Positions 26,341-37,167 of a stretch of 64,000 bases of DNA are shown here, piece after piece. The stretch is from Numida meleagris (lineage: Eukaryota > Chordata > Aves > Galliformes > Numididae). Location: contig NC_034410.1 in the NCBI RefSeq assembly GCF_002078875.1, positions 95,967,292 to 96,031,291 of the forward strand, in the 5' to 3' direction. The notes beneath the pieces are model-generated. The model saw only the letters and a program-made list of their open reading frames with translations, ran no database searches and had not been told where the DNA came from. Positions within the stretch are counted from its first letter, which is position 1. Each line of letters opens with the position of its first letter. A program made the position numbers and the translations under genes.

Positions 26341-26511
26341 CTCCATCCCACCCCATCCCATCCCATCCCATTCCATCCCATTCCATTCCATTTGATCCCA
26401 CCCAGTCCCACCCCATCCCATTCCATCCCACTGCATCCCATTCCATTCCATCGCATCCTATCTCATCCCATCCCACCCGATTCCATCCCACCCGATTCCA
26501 TCCCATCCCAC
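26341..26511. repeat. Pentanucleotide array of TCCCA/TTCCA units running into the gap
   Basis: From about 26346 to the first N, nearly every unit fits T-Y-C-C-A in an unbroken 5-bp register (TCCCA, TTCCA, with rare CCCGA, TCGCA, TTTGA). It is cut off by the gap with no sign of ending. On the minus strand, the GNAL sense strand, it reads as TGGGA repeats. The closely spaced C-triplets at 26347-26369 form a G3 quadruplex motif on that strand. Confidence 0.95.
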
Positions 26512-27016
26512 NNNNNNNNNNNNNNNNNNNNNNNNNNNNNNNNNNNNNNNNNNNNNNNNNNNNNNNNNNNNNNNNNNNNNNNNNNNNNNNNNNNNNNNNN
26601 NNNNNNNNNNNNNNNNNNNNNNNNNNNNNNNNNNNNNNNNNNNNNNNNNNNNNNNNNNNNNNNNNNNNNNNNNNNNNNNNNNNNNNNNNNNNNNNNNNNN
26701 NNNNNNNNNNNNNNNNNNNNNNNNNNNNNNNNNNNNNNNNNNNNNNNNNNNNNNNNNNNNNNNNNNNNNNNNNNNNNNNNNNNNNNNNNNNNNNNNNNNN
26801 NNNNNNNNNNNNNNNNNNNNNNNNNNNNNNNNNNNNNNNNNNNNNNNNNNNNNNNNNNNNNNNNNNNNNNNNNNNNNNNNNNNNNNNNNNNNNNNNNNNN
26901 NNNNNNNNNNNNNNNNNNNNNNNNNNNNNNNNNNNNNNNNNNNNNNNNNNNNNNNNNNNNNNNNNNNNNNNNNNNNNNNNNNNNNNNNNNNNNNNNNNNN
27001 NNNNNNNNNNNNNNNN
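26512..27016. other. Assembly gap (505 Ns)
   Basis: A run of Ns between the pentamer repeat on the left and CpG-rich unique sequence on the right. Both neighbours are classes that sequence and assemble poorly. The written length may not be the true length. Any open frame reported across it is meaningless. It is the most likely place for GNAL exon 1. Confidence 0.99.
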
Positions 27017-27125
27017 GCACCCGTGGCCCTGCGGCCCCGGCGACGCGCGCCGCTCGCAGACCCACGGAGGCACGGGAGCAGCTTTGGAAGGGTGGGCGCG
27101 GAGCCGCCCGTGGCTCCAAATACCG
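27017..27125. promoter_or_regulatory. CpG-rich segment on the far side of the assembly gap
   Basis: Roughly 100 bp directly right of the gap is very GC-rich and has about 15 CpGs. It drops to ordinary composition near 27125. With 25916-26130 it brackets the gap, so the gap most likely sits in a CpG island. In GNAL sense this is the upstream side, so it could be core promoter or 5' UTR of the G-alpha-olf transcript. Minus-strand open frames running out of it into the Ns have no recognisable G-alpha N-terminus. Promoter function is inferred from composition and position only. Confidence 0.45.
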
Positions 27126-27442
27126 TCACCCTTTATTTCCAAATACTGCTATTCCTTCAGACTGCCGAAGCTGCGCTCCCGCTGTGGAAGCGTACCAGAG
27201 GATGAAGAACAGACACTGCTCCACCTTTGCTTGCCTATGTTTTCCAGAGGCACGATGTGGCACCCGGGTGCCAGGTACCTGTATTGATGGCACTGTTCGG
27301 TCTAGAACATGGACACTTTCATTTTTCTCCTTACATAGGCAGTGCGTGTGTGGGGAGAATACTATATGTAAAAATCCATAGGTTCTGCCAGGCCAAAATG
27401 TGCGTTCGTTAGCATCAGATTGACCATTTTTTTTATAACAGA

Positions 27443-28255
27443 ATGTTCTTTCTCCATTTCCATTTTCCTGTCCTCCAACACAGGTGGAGCTGGAAGCACA
27501 GTTCAGGCCACCTGTTGTTTTGGGGGCTGTCAGGCACGAGCTACAGGGTGAACGGCTCTAGGGAGGAGCCGCACGACTCGCTGCTCTTCACTGGCAGAAG
27601 GCACAGATTAGGATGCACAAGACGTGTGGAGCCATATTTACTTCCTATTTCAATGCTTAACTTAATATGTCCCAAATCTGGCTGGTTTTGGCCTTGCTTT
27701 TTTTTTTTTTTTTTTTTTTTAGCAGTTTTGATCCTGTATGTACTAAGGTGGGGATATTTGGTGCAGGTTTATTCCCAGCTGAGACAAGGCTCGGTGCCAA
27801 CAAGACTTGACAGGATCATGGTATATCCTGCTTTTACCTTTCTCCAAAAGAGGGAAAGTGTTTCTCATTTCCTCTCTCCCCCTTGCAAACCCCATGACCC
27901 CTTTGGGTCTCTTCCTCTTGAGAAAAGATCGCACAGTTCAAGAATGACACGTGCAAGTGACCTGTGCCCAGAAAGAACTTTTGGCTGTAATTATATTCCC
28001 ACTCTTCCTTTTTTTTCCTTCCAAAATGCAGCATTCCTTATTCTGGCACATTCAGAACTACAAAATCCTAGAAATAATAGCAATAAGAGGAGCAGTTCTC
28101 ACTCTCTTTGCACACTGCACTTTTATTTTCCCCAGAGAGAAATCAAAGTTATCACATGCATATGTGTCTTCTGCACACAGAAAAACTCAACTGTGAGCCT
28201 AAACCGGATGCATTCCAACCTGCCTTTAGAAATGGTTTCAACAATGCTGTTTTAA
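27443..28255 (+). other. Unassigned 270-codon open reading frame
   Basis: An uninterrupted frame from ATG of 270 codons, far longer than the other gap-free frames in the window (the next longest is 146). It starts about 320 bp beyond the CpG-rich zone and points away from GNAL. I recognise no domain. It contains a Phe run from the T homopolymer and a following hydrophobic stretch (about residues 85-101). A basic, Ser-rich region lies in the second half. The low-complexity run and lack of a family argue against a conserved protein. It could be a chance frame, part of a divergent transcript, or an exon of a lineage-specific gene. Confidence 0.12.
27698..27720 (+). repeat. Poly-T run of 23
   Basis: T homopolymer lying inside the 270-codon open frame at 27443-28255, where it reads as a Phe run. 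Confidence 0.96.
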
Positions 28256-31200
28256 CAAACAAGCTTCTAGAACAAATCACGTGTGGATAAAAGCAAAATC
28301 CCGGGAATTTAAGGAAAAGGGAGATTCTCCCTGCTCTTCCCAGTCAGCCAACATGGCATCCTCCTCCTCAAGTTCCTGGTTCTCCTGAAACCGAGATACT
28401 TTGCACTGCTCCTGCCCTATCAGATCTTTATATATATTTATGTAAGTGCATATATATAAAAATTCATGTCCCGCTCTCCCTTGCAGGTTCCTACCGCAGG
28501 TTGATGGGCCTCAGGCTGAGTGCTGGTGAGCCCAAGATAAGAGCACAGAGGCTGTGATTGTACACTTGAATGGAAGAAAACTGATGAAACAGCTATTGCC
28601 CCTGCCACAAAATCACAGAGCTGCTTCTTTTGCCCATTCTGTTTTGGACTAAAACGTCCATGAAGAAAGACAAAACTCAGTGAGAATCAATAAGGAAGGA
28701 GCTCCTACAGATACAGCTCCACGGACCCTGTTGCTCCTTGCTCCTCTAATCCACAGCAGGACCAATGCAGAGTTTTCTCTTGAAAACATTACATAGAGGC
28801 AGAGGAGGTTTTTTTTGACAGAAACCCTGCAGACCCTTTGCAGGCCATCTTCCCTTACGAAGTCCCTTCTGTGGCTTTTGGTCTGTTTCTCAAAGGCAAA
28901 GCAAATGGAAAAATGGACGTAAATGAAAGCTTTGGGGGGAGCTAAGCAATGGGAAAACAGACTCTTCGTGCTTGTCACTGTCCCTGCTTCAGCTTTCACA
29001 GGGGTCTCTGACCTCTGTACTGTCACTGTCACTGTCCACAAGTCTGGGTACTGCACTAGCTGGGTAATGCTGCGTGACCTGAGCTGCCTCTCCTCACTGA
29101 CCTCTCTTTTTCATGCCTTTACTCCACCTCATTGTCAAACCATGGTCTGAAAAGAGAAAAATAAATGTGTATTTGCATAGGTATTCAAGAAAAATAATTA
29201 TTTCTCCCTGGTAATAAATTCTTGGTAAGTTTGTCTCCCTGCAGCTGTCAAATATTAACACAAAAGTACACACTCCCTGGAATGCTACATTTGGATTTTT
29301 GTAAGATACATGAACCAGGAACCGGAAAAATTATGACTCTGGCTGCATGAAAAATACTGACTACGGATCTGGTAAATACACAGCACACGCTATGCAGAGA
29401 ATTGACTGCCACGCTAAAAAATCTGACCTTTCTCCTGGTGTGTTTAAACCTGTCACCTCAGAAAAGTCCTTTTAAGAACTTTGAGGGGAGCTCTTCCTCC
29501 CGAAGAAGCAGGAAGAGGTCTGTGAGACCACACTCACTCTGAATCAACCTCATTCCCTGGATTAAGGACAAACTCAGTGATGCAGGAAAGGGTCAGCCTC
29601 AGGAGGGAGCAGTTCTTTGGCTCCCTGACCCAGCTGTAGCATCCCCGTTCCTATGCTGTGCTCCTCCAATTACCACCAGATCGCTGGCCTGACAAAGCAG
29701 CTCACCCCTCTGCTGCTCCTTTATGAGGCACTGAAGAGCACAGGTGAGCAGCAAAAGGGAGGTGAAGTGGTCTGGTGGAAGTCTGTGGAGTAAAAGTGAT
29801 AAGGTTTGAACAGAGAGCAGAGTTTTCCAGAGAAAAACTGCAGGTAGCAGCCAGCAGAAATGAGGACGATAGCCTTTTGCTCCAAAAGAGCAGTTGTGAA
29901 GGGGAGGATCAGCTCCAAGCAGCACGCTAGCAGGCCAGATGCTCTGCAGAAGCCTGCACAGAAAAGCATCAGGTGAAAAGCAGCTTTGTGGTATGATCAC
30001 ATTAGAGAAACAGGACAATCCTCTTCCACTCGAGCTGGTTATTCCTTATCCAAGCTAGTTAACTCCTTGTCCACATTCTGGAAGGAAACAGAGAATGGGG
30101 AACTTCTGGTGTGGGAATCCCAGTCAGCTCAGTTTGTGCTCAGACACTTACTGGTAAGATAATTCATGTGCTTATGACTTGGTTTTTCAGACTAGAAATC
30201 CCTTTCTGCAAAGACAGACTTGCACAGCAGCACTGCGCACACTTCCATCTGTCAGTACTCAAGGCAGAAGTTGCTGACTAAGACTGAAATCCAGCAAGGG
30301 CCTAGTCACATTGAAGAGGCTGAGTAACCTTGTGTGGTTCAATTCTTACATACTACAATCAAGTAATGCTGTTAAGCTACATGACACAGAAGCTTTTGCA
30401 ATTAGCAAAAGGACAAGCTCTCATTTCATGAATTTGTGACCCTTTGTTATGGGATACATTGCGCGGTTAGACAGACGGAAACAGACACTTTCATGAGAGT
30501 ATCCACAGTTACAGGAAGTTTTACTTGATTTAGGTCTCCAAGGACACCCCCAATCCCTTCCTAAATTGAATAAGCAAAGTAATACATTCACATTTTGAGG
30601 CAATCAAAAATTAGTTCTAATCAGTTTTTCAGGGGAGTGCTCAAGATTTAAGTGAAGCCAAGCAACATATGCTCATATCACCTTAGTTTAGAAGGTAATT
30701 CATAAACAAATACAGAAGTATGCTAGAATTATTGCTGTAGTTGCTACTTGAAAAACTAGAGGAAAAAATCTATGGGGGGACACATCCTCGATTCTCTGCA
30801 ACATGCTGACCAACACCTTGCACAGCTGTAACACTGAAGCTGAATCATTTATCTTCAGTTTATAATGAATTTTGTATATGATAAAGAATTTTGAATGTCA
30901 TGGTGAATGCTCAGGTTGACTATCATGATCTCCCTATTTGACCAGGAGTGAAAAACTAGGGAAAAAAAATATCTGTTAAGACACTGAACATATGCAAGAC
31001 ATGCCTTAGCCTCACCTTTAAGTCACATGTGTGAGCAGAACCTTGACAGTCACAGCACATTCTTACATCACCTCCATTTATTAGGCCACATTCTGCTAAG
31101 CTAGGTTGTCACCACATTTACCACAATCACATCCGATCTGTAAGTTGTGTGTGCTTGTATCACCTCACATCTTGATATAAATATAGAGATACATTTCAGC

Positions 31201-33924
31201 TTTCTGTGTTTTAGCTCTTCCGCCTGAGAAATTACGTTTTAGCTATCCCAGCAAATGGCTGACTTATTTTTAAAAAGAAAGTCTCTAGGTATTTATGTTA
31301 TTGATGCCCAAATTCAGAATTACACTGTAATTCTTCTGGATGCTGTAATGGGCAACAGTGTCCTCCAACAGAAATTCTTTACAAATTAAGGCGATCCTCT
31401 CATACAGGTCTGTTTACACGAATCAAGGAATTGGGCGACTATGTTTTAGTGAGTACACATTAAAGCAACTGCAAGACCCGGAAGCACTGGTAAGTTCATA
31501 GCAAGTATGTCCACCTTCTAACCCTGCTTAGGCGATCCCTACATGTTACTGCACACAAGTAATTGGTAAAAAATGGCTTCAGGAAATAATGTTGCAAGGC
31601 TGTGTGTAGCCTCATGCCCTGATCTGCATCAACAACCTTTATTGCAAAAACACAACTTGTGCTTCACTGCATGAGTCTGGACTGTTAAACCCCGATGAAA
31701 CATCACACTCACTGAATAAGCACACAGTATTTTTCTCCTCATTCACCTATCTTGTCTTACCCCATACATCTGCTTGTAACACGTACTTGTTGCGTCACGC
31801 TCAGCTTGGCCTTTTGTGGTATAGATCTTAGGTGTGTTATAGGTATTTTTGTGGTATATGTGTGTAAAGCAGATGATCTCTTGGATTAAATAGCTATCAT
31901 ATGTTTGCTTGTAATTGAAGGGACATGACTCGTTGACCCAAGCATAAACCAGGCTTATACTGGAATTCAACTTCTGTGCTTTCCAGACATGAATTTCTTA
32001 GGACAGCTGAAATAGTAGATATGAAGACTAAGCAGGCAGACTACTTACATAGTTTTTACAAGTATTCTGTCTGCATACCTATGGAGAGGTGGAAAACCTC
32101 TCCTGTATAGGAGTGTGTAACCATTTCCTGTGAGAGTCCTCCTTTTTCTGTTTTCTTATTCTGCTATTCTTTTATTCACTTGTCCTATGCCATGCTAGTC
32201 CTGAAATTACAAAGGTATTCCGATGGAGCTCTTACAGAATGCCTTAATGAAATACAAACCCATATAATTTTACTGATTTATTTTTACTAAAAAGCAAAAG
32301 CTTTCTTTCAACCTGCGCTGGGCTGTTTCTGTAGCATGGGTTAGATTCTTTGGAGCAAATATTTGTTTAGGTTATCCTAAAGCTCAGGAGCATGGCTGAA
32401 ATCTCACAGGAAGTAGATTAGGATCATTTTATTTGGGATGAAAGGTGACAAGAAATATTGGTGTGTGCATGATGGAGAAGGGGAAAAGGTTGAGAAGTCC
32501 AGAGAACTCACAGCAATTTTGGAACGGGTCCCTTATAAATAAGTTATTGGGGAATCTTTATTTTCTCACATACTTTGGGAAAGAAAGTTTGTTTTTAAAT
32601 TAAAAATGCATCATGTGAGAAAGCATCCTCAAATATGGCAACATTTTCTCTGTGTTTAAAGTTTCAGCTAGATCTACAGTGGTGTCATGCTTCCTTACCG
32701 ATACGCATAATTTCAGACACCTTTGTTTGTCTATTTGCTTTTAGGAGAACTGTTCTAGCTTGGTGTCTCCCAAACTCCTTGAGATTTTAAATCTTTGCTA
32801 ATGTCCACATATCGTAGTACACCGCTATGCAGAACTGTCACAGCAATGTGAGAGGAGCAACAGCACAAAGGCAAAAGTGAAGTGGTGTAATCCAGCAATC
32901 TCAGCTAATGCAGCTGTTTATGCACCGCACTGAAGTATTTAACAACTCAGAACAATCCTGTTCTAGTCTTAATTTTCATACACAATATGTTAATGTGTAC
33001 CAAGCCTGAAACACTTTAAATCTACCTATGTGCAAGCTCTTCCTGCTCAGAATCAGCTACAGCAGTCTGTCACCTGTGTCACTGAACACAATGGCAAGAT
33101 GTACTTCCATTTCTTTGCAGCCTATTCTTCATAATAGGCAAATCTTCAGGAACTGCATTTCTGATCCTGATGCAATGGCACAAAAGCTACTGTAATAAGA
33201 ATGGCTTAACCTGTCAGCCACACTGTCAGCACAGTTACTAACACTAATAAAGATATGATCATGATCTGCTAATAAAGGATCAGTAGATACATGATGACTA
33301 TTGTATTCTTTAATGTAGCTCTTTTACATGGACACTAATTGAGTACACTTAATTTCAATAAAAATAACCACTATAAATTTCCATTTACAGATCTGTTCTT
33401 AACCTTTAAATAGCTTAGGGTGCTGCTTGCTCATGTAGGGAAAACCAGCTATTAATAGGTTACCCCTGCAAAAGATTTACCAGATATACAAACCAGTGTA
33501 ACACTCTGTGTACAAGGAAGACAGCTTGGAAGAATGCACTTCAGGATGCTCTATCTGAACATGTAAATGGCATTGAGCTGGGTGAAAACTTCCCTATGCC
33601 ATTGAAATGTTTGTGCTCCATAACCCAACTTATAGTGTTTGGTAATGGACATCTGTATGTTCAGAAAGATGCAAGGATTACATCTGTAAAACACAGTACA
33701 TCACAGCAATGTTTTGTGTCATTCATTTTAAAAAATTACTCAGGTCGCAAAAGCCAATGATCAAGATAGCAAATGTCCAAACATGAGTTGTCACTGCATC
33801 TCAGATGCAGCTCCTCTGCATGGACATACTGTCATACAGTCATCATTAGAAAGATTAATTTCAGGATAAATTTCACCTTCACATGACCATCAGCTATCAG
33901 AGTGCCACAGCATGAAAACGAAGA

Positions 33925-34140
33925 CTGGATATACAGAAAAAGCTCTGTACCAGAGGGCAATGGGCATAGAACAGGCTGCCCAGGGCAGTGGGCACGGCCC
34001 CAAGCTGCCAGTGTTCAAAAAGTGTCTGGACAGTGCTCTCAGACATAGGGTTTGGATTTTGGGTGGTCTGCATGAAGCTAGGAGTTGGACTTGATCCTTG
34101 TGGGTCCCTTCCAACTTGGGATATTCTGTGATTCTATGAA
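33925..34140 (+). mobile_element. CR1 LINE 3' fragment, about 215 bp
   Basis: Contains CAGGCTGCCCAGGGCAGTGG, CACGGCCCCAAGCTGCCAGT, GGAGTTGGACTTGATCCTTG and the end ATATTCTGTGATTCTATGAA. These are CR1 3' UTR and tail features in plus orientation. An (AAAAC)-rich run at 34141-34165 follows. Two opposed open frames at 33890-34231 and 33912-34094 overlap it and are not genes. Confidence 0.92.
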
Positions 34141-34234
34141 ACAAAACAAAGCAAAACAAAACAAATGGAAGCCCAGCAAATGTCAAATAACATATTCTTA
34201 ATATTCCACTATTAATTGTGGTCACCTCCATTCA

Positions 34235-34330
34235 AGAGAAACAATGGCAAACTGGCACAGGTTGAGAGAAGAGCTATGAGGATGGTAGGGAAGGACAGCT
34301 GGTATCAGACAAGAGACCAGGAGGGGTGAG
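34235..34330 (+). mobile_element. Possible old CR1-like fragment
   Basis: GCACAGGTTGAGAGAAGAGC followed by TATGAGGATGGTAGGG and CAGACAAGAGACCAGG resembles the CR1 segment just before the 3' UTR, but with many differences. It lies just beyond the clear CR1 tail at 34140. Confidence 0.3.
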
Positions 34331-35349
34331 ATGGATCAGGCCAGTGATCCCTGTGGCTGCCTGCACTGAGCACGCTACGCTTGCAGTAGCCCGGGGCTTG
34401 CCATCAACCGTGGGCCACCAGGGCCGGGGCTTTCCACTTTCTCCTGACAAAAATCAAAGGCATAACACTGCTTTCAAGAGAAGTACAAGAGAGCATTCCC
34501 ACAACTAGAGAAAACTACTGAATGCAATACAATGCAAACTGCTTCATCTAATTAAATAATTCTGTCTTGAAATGCAATGAGACAAAAAAATCCAGCATTT
34601 TGAGCCCTCAGAAGAGCATGGTTTTGGAAGAGGTGACTGCAGAAAACCAAATCTCCAGACCAGTCCCTGCTACTGAGTAGCACCGCTGTCCTGGGGAGGG
34701 ATGAGAGCCGGAGATGGAGGCCCCTCTCCTCGGCCGCCTGTCACCAGGCTGACATAGAAGCCCTGTCCTGCTGAGTGGAAGAGGCCGCATGTGGCAGGCG
34801 TCCACACACCTTCCGAACTTGTTCCTTCTATTGTGTCAACAAACAATAGCCTCGGCCCTAATCTGTGAATCTCCTCAGGCGTGCTTCATGCCTTTACCAT
34901 ACTGCTTCCCTAGCTTGATTTACCTCTTCTATTTTTTGCAGCTTTCTAAACCATCAGATTACTTCTCTGCATGTCCTGCAGACAGTGAGTAAAAAGGAGA
35001 AAAGCTATCACTCAGTCAAGTGTGCAAACTTTGAGGTTTAATACTGTTACTTTCCATATATTGTCTCTAAGATTTTACGTGATTTCTAATGTGAGCTGGT
35101 GGTTGTCTTCTATGAACTGCACAGAGCTCACAGCCGAATATTAACCCCATCCCCCAAAAAAGTGATGCAGAGTCAGCATACTTTCAATAGTGCCAAGTTC
35201 TGCGTTTCTCTTCCTGTAAACTGTAAGCACTTTCCATTGCCTGTGGAAATCTGAACTAGTGCTAGTCCATAAGTTATATTACATAATGTTAGACTTTATA
35301 TTTATTGCATTTTGTTGTTGTGAGCTTACTGAATGTGCAAGACGCATCT
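34331..35349. other. Unique DNA with two GC-richer patches
   Basis: Patches at about 34340-34440 and 34660-34800 have higher GC and several CpGs. Neither shows a recognisable exon or repeat. They may be diverged repeats or regulatory DNA. Confidence 0.4.
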
Positions 35350-35455
35350 GGCTGCCTACCTGTACAACCTACTGTAGGGAACCTGCTTTAGCAAGGGGCT
35401 GGACTCGATGATCTCCTGAGGTCCCTTCCAACCCCTGAGATTCTGTGATTCTCTG
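35350..35455 (+). mobile_element. CR1 LINE tail fragment, about 105 bp
   Basis: GGGGCTGGACTCGATGATCT, CCTGAGGTCCCTTCCAACCC and GAGATTCTGTGATTCTCTG form the terminal part of a CR1 copy in plus orientation. Confidence 0.9.
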
Positions 35456-37142
35456 TGCCTTTTTGGGAATATACTGAGTGGATAAGTTGCACTTCAAAAA
35501 TTGGAAATATTGACAGATATACAAATACAGATACATACCTATTAAGTAAGGGACTTTTATTTTTTGGTTTTTGAAATTACACTATCAGATTTCAAGAACT
35601 AAAACTTAGTATTATTCAGAGTTAGAATGACCTTAGAAAATGATTGCTTTAATTGTTTGTTATCAAAACAATGATGACAATTTAAAAAGTCAGTCTCTAT
35701 CATTAATCAACACTTTGATACTATTTGGCTTACTTATAAGTTAGGCAAATCCATGCTGTACTATGTGTATGAAATGATAGCAAAATAATGCAATTTTTTC
35801 TGCAGCTTGTTCTATTCCAAATGAGTACTACAGTGCTTTTATTTGTTTATTTTTTATTGGACATGAGAAAACTTTGACATCAATATAAATATCAAGCCTA
35901 TGCTTGGAATTTGCTCACTCAAACAATTTGGGGAGTAATATTACACTGCTGGTAAGAAAACCAACCTCTGATATGGGCCACTTAAAGATAGGCTATAATC
36001 ATGCCTAATAGGGACCAACATTATGTCCACTAAGGGTTAAAACAATAGATATTACACAAAATGTTATCATTCATACCAAACTTAACCAGCTGCAGTGAAA
36101 AGGACTGACTCTTACAATGCAGTTCTGCTGGCTAAATGCTGATTTCTACAGCCAAGCCTCTTACCAGGTATCAAGCTGATATAATAAATCAAATGTGGGG
36201 TGCAATGTATCTCAGTAATGCAGATGTTTAAAATCGAAAAATTACGAACATGATTACATTACTATCTAGCAAATTCCTCCTCTAAAATGCCTATTTCTCT
36301 ACATAGAATATAAATGGATTCAAGGTGAGTTAATCTAGAGATATAATAATCAGTGATCAGAAGTCGTTGTGAAATGGAAATAAGGTTACTAGCAGGAAAT
36401 ACAGTTGAGCAACTGCATTGCGTGGCAGCAAGCCAAATCGAGTGTATTCCTAGTGATGTGTAAATAACTTGGAAAGTAAAGCCAGGGAGCGGGTGACCAG
36501 CGAGTTTCACCATGAGAAGAGCTTTTACACTCAATTTAGTGTTTCTGCTCATGACCAATCATTTTCAGTGGCATTTATGAATCCACTTATTTCATAAGAA
36601 AATAAGTCAATGTTAATATATTTCGATGCTTTTCTTCACCTAGAACAGTTCTTTCAACATGGTGCTGTTCAGCATGCTAATCAGCCTCCGTGAATCCACT
36701 GGCTCCGTCAGTCAATAAGCTGTCCACGGACCTCGGCCCAAGCGAAAAGCCTTAGGGGCAAACAACTCACATCCCCAGATCTCATGAAACCTCAGCGATC
36801 CTTCTCAGAAGTGCAGGCAGAAAAAAATGCTGAAATTATAAACTACCCTGCAGTACAGAGATCGTGACCATACGTTATTTCTTCAGAAGCTGTTATCCTG
36901 ACCTTTCAGAGTCTGATATAATTCCTCCCTTCCAGATCCTACCACAACTATGGGTTTGAACAATTTGAATAAAATGCCCCATGAGCACTGATGCCAATAT
37001 GTATGAAAATTAGCGTTTACCTATCAATGCACTGCGGCAGTCCTGAATTTCCCTGAAGATAAAAATGAAAAGCAAGCAGCAGATAACAACTTCCTCCTTC
37101 TCCATGTGGAATGACGTAAGTAAAAGTCTAAGCTAATAAGTA

Positions 37143-37167
37143 TGTTGTCAGTGTATTACTGACAACA
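37143..37167. repeat. Perfect 10-bp inverted repeat beside a short CA run
   Basis: TGTTGTCAGT and ACTGACAACA are perfect reverse complements separated by five bases (GTATT). A short (CA)n run starts within the right arm and continues to about 37178. Confidence 0.85.

Larger units (their letters stand above)
27126..33924. other. DNA upstream of the GNAL CpG-rich zone, no assigned gene
   Basis: Contains the 270-codon frame, a poly-T run and an AT-rich inverted repeat near 28430-28455. Minus-strand frames of 135-139 codons (28649-29056, 29599-30018) have no known domain. No CR1 copy was recognised over almost 7 kb. Confidence 0.5.

Noticed and set aside
27023..27287. Cys-Gly-acidic-His-Cys pattern in a plus frame (around RSRCGSVPEDEEQTLLHLC), reminiscent of the C-terminal motif of some LINE reverse transcriptases
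   Set aside because: Only a short isolated resemblance, with one expected Cys missing and no LINE sequence around it.
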